Positions 50,553 through 51,897 of a stretch of DNA of 51,897 nucleotides are shown here, piece by piece. The DNA comes from an uncultured Oscillospiraceae bacterium. Its GTDB lineage: Bacteria; Bacillota; Clostridia; Oscillospirales; Oscillospiraceae. The stretch covers positions 1 through 51,897 of the forward strand of contig CAKTNP010000012.1 of the NCBI GenBank assembly GCA_934589155.1, read 5' to 3'. The position numbers were made by a program, and so were the translations under genes. Every line of letters begins with the position of its first letter. Position 1 is the stretch's first letter. Under the pieces are notes generated by a model. The model was not told where the DNA came from. It was given only the letters and a program-made list of their open reading frames with translations, and made no database searches.

Positions 50553-51569
50553 TCACACTCCAGTATCAATGGCCCGGGTGCTTTCCCGCCACTTGACGGC
50601 CACGGGCACCAGTTCATATCGGGCCTTCCCGCCCTTTTCGATTTGATCCAACAGAATCTCTACGCTTTTCTTTGCCATTTCCTCCACGTTCTGGGCAATG
50701 GTCGCCAGCTTGGGCACATAATAGTTCCCCAAATTCAGGCCGTCGAAGCCCATGACGGACACATCCTCCGGCACCCGCAGGCCATTGTCCCGCAGGGCCC
50801 GGATCGCTCCGATGGCCATGACGTCGGCCATGGCAAAAATGGCAGTGATCCCCTCAGTCCGAGACAGCAAAGCCTGGGTAGCCCGATAGCCGTCCTGATA
50901 GGAGAACCGGACGCCCTCATAATCCCGGTCCGGGTCAAAGGGAATGCTGTTTTTCCGGAAGGTGTCCATGCAGCCCTCATATCGGAGGCAGCTCACATCG
51001 GACAGCTCCCGGCAGCCCCCCACCACCGCAATGCGCCGGTGGCCCAGGCGGATCAGGCACTCGATTCCTCGGGCCGCCGCCTGGCGGTCATCGGAGGATA
51101 CGCTGGACAGATTGGGGATTGCCAGCTCCGAGGCGTCCCGGGTCACCAGGACACAGGGCAGATCAATCTTCTGAAACTCCGCCTCGAAATCCCGCAGGTT
51201 GCCCCCCAGGAACAGGATACCCAAGGGTTTTTTTTCACGGCAAATCTGCAAGGCCCGGTGGACCTCATTGTCATCTTCATCCAAATAGTCCACGCTGACG
51301 GGATATTGGGTCTTACTCAGGATACCCTGAATGGACTCCAGCAGACTCCCGAAGAGCTCGTTTGAGGAGCCCTTTACCACCACCTGTATAGAGGTGGCAT
51401 GCTGCTGCTTCAAATTTTTTGCCGTGGCATTAAGGACGAAGCCGCTTTCCTCCACCGCCGCTAAAATGGCCCGTCTGGCAGGCTCGCTGACATTGGGATG
51501 GTTGTTGAGCACCCGGGACACGGTCCCCACGGAATAACCGGTCCTGGCCGCCAAATCCTTGATTGTCAA
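50553..51569 (-). CDS. LacI-family transcriptional regulator (MalR-like by context)
   Basis: 338 aa, TTG start at 51569 (GAGG upstream). N-terminal HTH TIKDLAARTGYSVGTVSRVLNNHPNVSE (about 1-55) with the hinge helix NATAKNLKQQ, then a periplasmic-binding-type effector domain (about 60-335). Next to malQ and a sugar ABC permease it probably represses maltodextrin genes. TTG start. Confidence 0.93.
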   Translation of the reverse strand: MTIKDLAARTGYSVGTVSRVLNNHPNVSEPARRAILAAVEESGFVLNATAKNLKQQHATSIQVVVKGSSNELFGSLLESIQGILSKTQYPVSVDYLDEDDNEVHRALQICREKKPLGILFLGGNLRDFEAEFQKIDLPCVLVTRDASELAIPNLSSVSSDDRQAAARGIECLIRLGHRRIAVVGGCRELSDVSCLRYEGCMDTFRKNSIPFDPDRDYEGVRFSYQDGYRATQALLSRTEGITAIFAMADVMAIGAIRALRDNGLRVPEDVSVMGFDGLNLGNYYVPKLATIAQNVEEMAKKSVEILLDQIEKGGKARYELVPVAVKWRESTRAIDTGV

Positions 51570-51601
51570 AGAATCGCCTCACTTCCGCTTACATCAGGAA
51601 G

Positions 51602-51629
51602 ATTATACCACGTTCCCCCAGGCCGTCAA
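51602..51629 (-). promoter_or_regulatory. Promoter of the lacI-malQ unit
   Basis: Minus strand TTGACG (51629-51624), 16 bp, TATAAT (51607-51602). Confidence 0.6.
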
Positions 51630-51634
51630 GATAC

Positions 51635-51897
51635 TTAACCCTTCACTGCGCCGGCGGCCACGCCTCGGATAATGTGCTTCTGACAGCAGAGATAGAAAAC
51701 AATGACGGGAAGAATACTAATCATGATCAGGGCCATGACGGCACCCAGATCCACGGAGCCGTAACTGCCCTGGAGGTACTGGATGTGGATGGGAATGGTC
51801 ATATACTTCTTCCGGTCCAGAACCAGATAGGGCAGCAGGTAGTCATTCCAGACCCACATGATCTCCAGCACGCCTACGGAAATCATGGTAGGCTTCA
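51635..51897 (-). CDS. Sugar ABC transporter permease, C-terminal fragment (MalG/CUT1 type)
   Basis: Only the last 86 or so codons are inside the window; the gene runs off the right edge. Visible: MISVGVLEIMWVWNDYLLPYLVL, typical of MalG-like permeases, and the final TM helix VMALIMISILPVIVFYLCCQKHIIRGVAAGAVKG with the conserved QKHIIRG. Membrane subunit of an importer, probably for maltodextrin-like sugars given malQ. Confidence 0.9.
   Translation of the reverse strand, partial: KPTMISVGVLEIMWVWNDYLLPYLVLDRKKYMTIPIHIQYLQGSYGSVDLGAVMALIMISILPVIVFYLCCQKHIIRGVAAGAVKG

Noticed and set aside
1..51897. tRNA, rRNA, CRISPR, insertion sequence or prophage
   Set aside because: None seen on reading both strands; no tRNA-like cloverleaf, spaced repeats, transposase or integrase.

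Overview
The window is a compact, G+C-rich stretch of chromosome from a low-GC-phylum (Firmicutes/Bacillota) member of the Clostridia, most like gut Oscillospiraceae (Flavonifractor/Oscillibacter/Intestinimonas type). Reasons: strong AGGAGG ribosome binding sites; Firmicute operon orders (tig-clpP-clpX, lon-ysxC, scpA-scpB-DUF2953-gerW-dacF, rplS / lepB-ylqF-rnhB-yraN); the clostridial IspH-ribosomal protein S1 fusion; and sporulation-family proteins (GerMN lipoprotein, GerW, DacF). No rRNA, tRNA, CRISPR array, transposase or phage gene was seen. Apart from one AT-rich island the window is core genome. The exact genus is an inference.

Layout. 1-3.8 kb (minus): an envelope-sensing operon of a ComEA-like HhH protein, an OmpR-type response regulator, a histidine kinase and a GerMN lipoprotein, face to face with dacA and a family-4 uracil-DNA glycosylase (plus). 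6-7.6 kb: a DUF3592 membrane protein divergent from exodeoxyribonuclease III. 7.6-9.0 kb: an AT-rich island with one repeat-containing lipoprotein, whose consensus promoter overlaps a perfect 38-bp palindrome. 9.0-10.9 kb (minus): tsaE-tsaB-upp. 11-13.6 kb (plus): a RodA/FtsW-type glycosyltransferase and an SLH-domain surface protein. 13.6-17.4 kb (minus): an M16 peptidase pair, lgt and a small coiled-coil protein. 17.5-20.3 kb (plus): prmA, a membrane-anchored glycoside-hydrolase-like protein and a PAP2 phosphatase.

20.3-34.3 kb is all minus strand: YdcF-M42 peptidase-small anchored protein; ACT-PFL pair; RpiR regulator-YhiN flavoprotein-cmk-ispH::S1; and M50 protease-scpA-scpB-DUF2953-gerW-dacF-rluB. 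34.3-40.8 kb carries tig-clpP-clpX and lon-ysxC. 40.8-45.4 kb carries lepB-ylqF-rnhB-yraN-M19 dipeptidase-metallophosphoesterase behind rplS. 45.5-48.1 kb holds a two-gene metal transport unit: a small glycine-zipper membrane protein (DUF6110-like, resembling mycobacterial PacL) and a P1B-type ATPase with an unusual SCA metal-site motif, preceded by a long structured leader. 48.1-51.9 kb: gpmA, then malQ and a LacI-family regulator next to the 3' end of a sugar ABC permease.

Themes are peptidoglycan and envelope maintenance (two carboxypeptidases, RodA, SLH protein, two-component system, Lgt, LepB), proteostasis (Tig, ClpXP, Lon, M50, M16), and translation or RNA maturation (S1, L19, PrmA, TsaB/E, RluB, YlqF). 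The items most worth a second look are the PacL-like/P1B unit with its leader RNA, the internal translation start at the IspH-S1 junction, the palindrome-promoter of the AT-rich island, and the face-to-face promoters linking dacA to the two-component operon.
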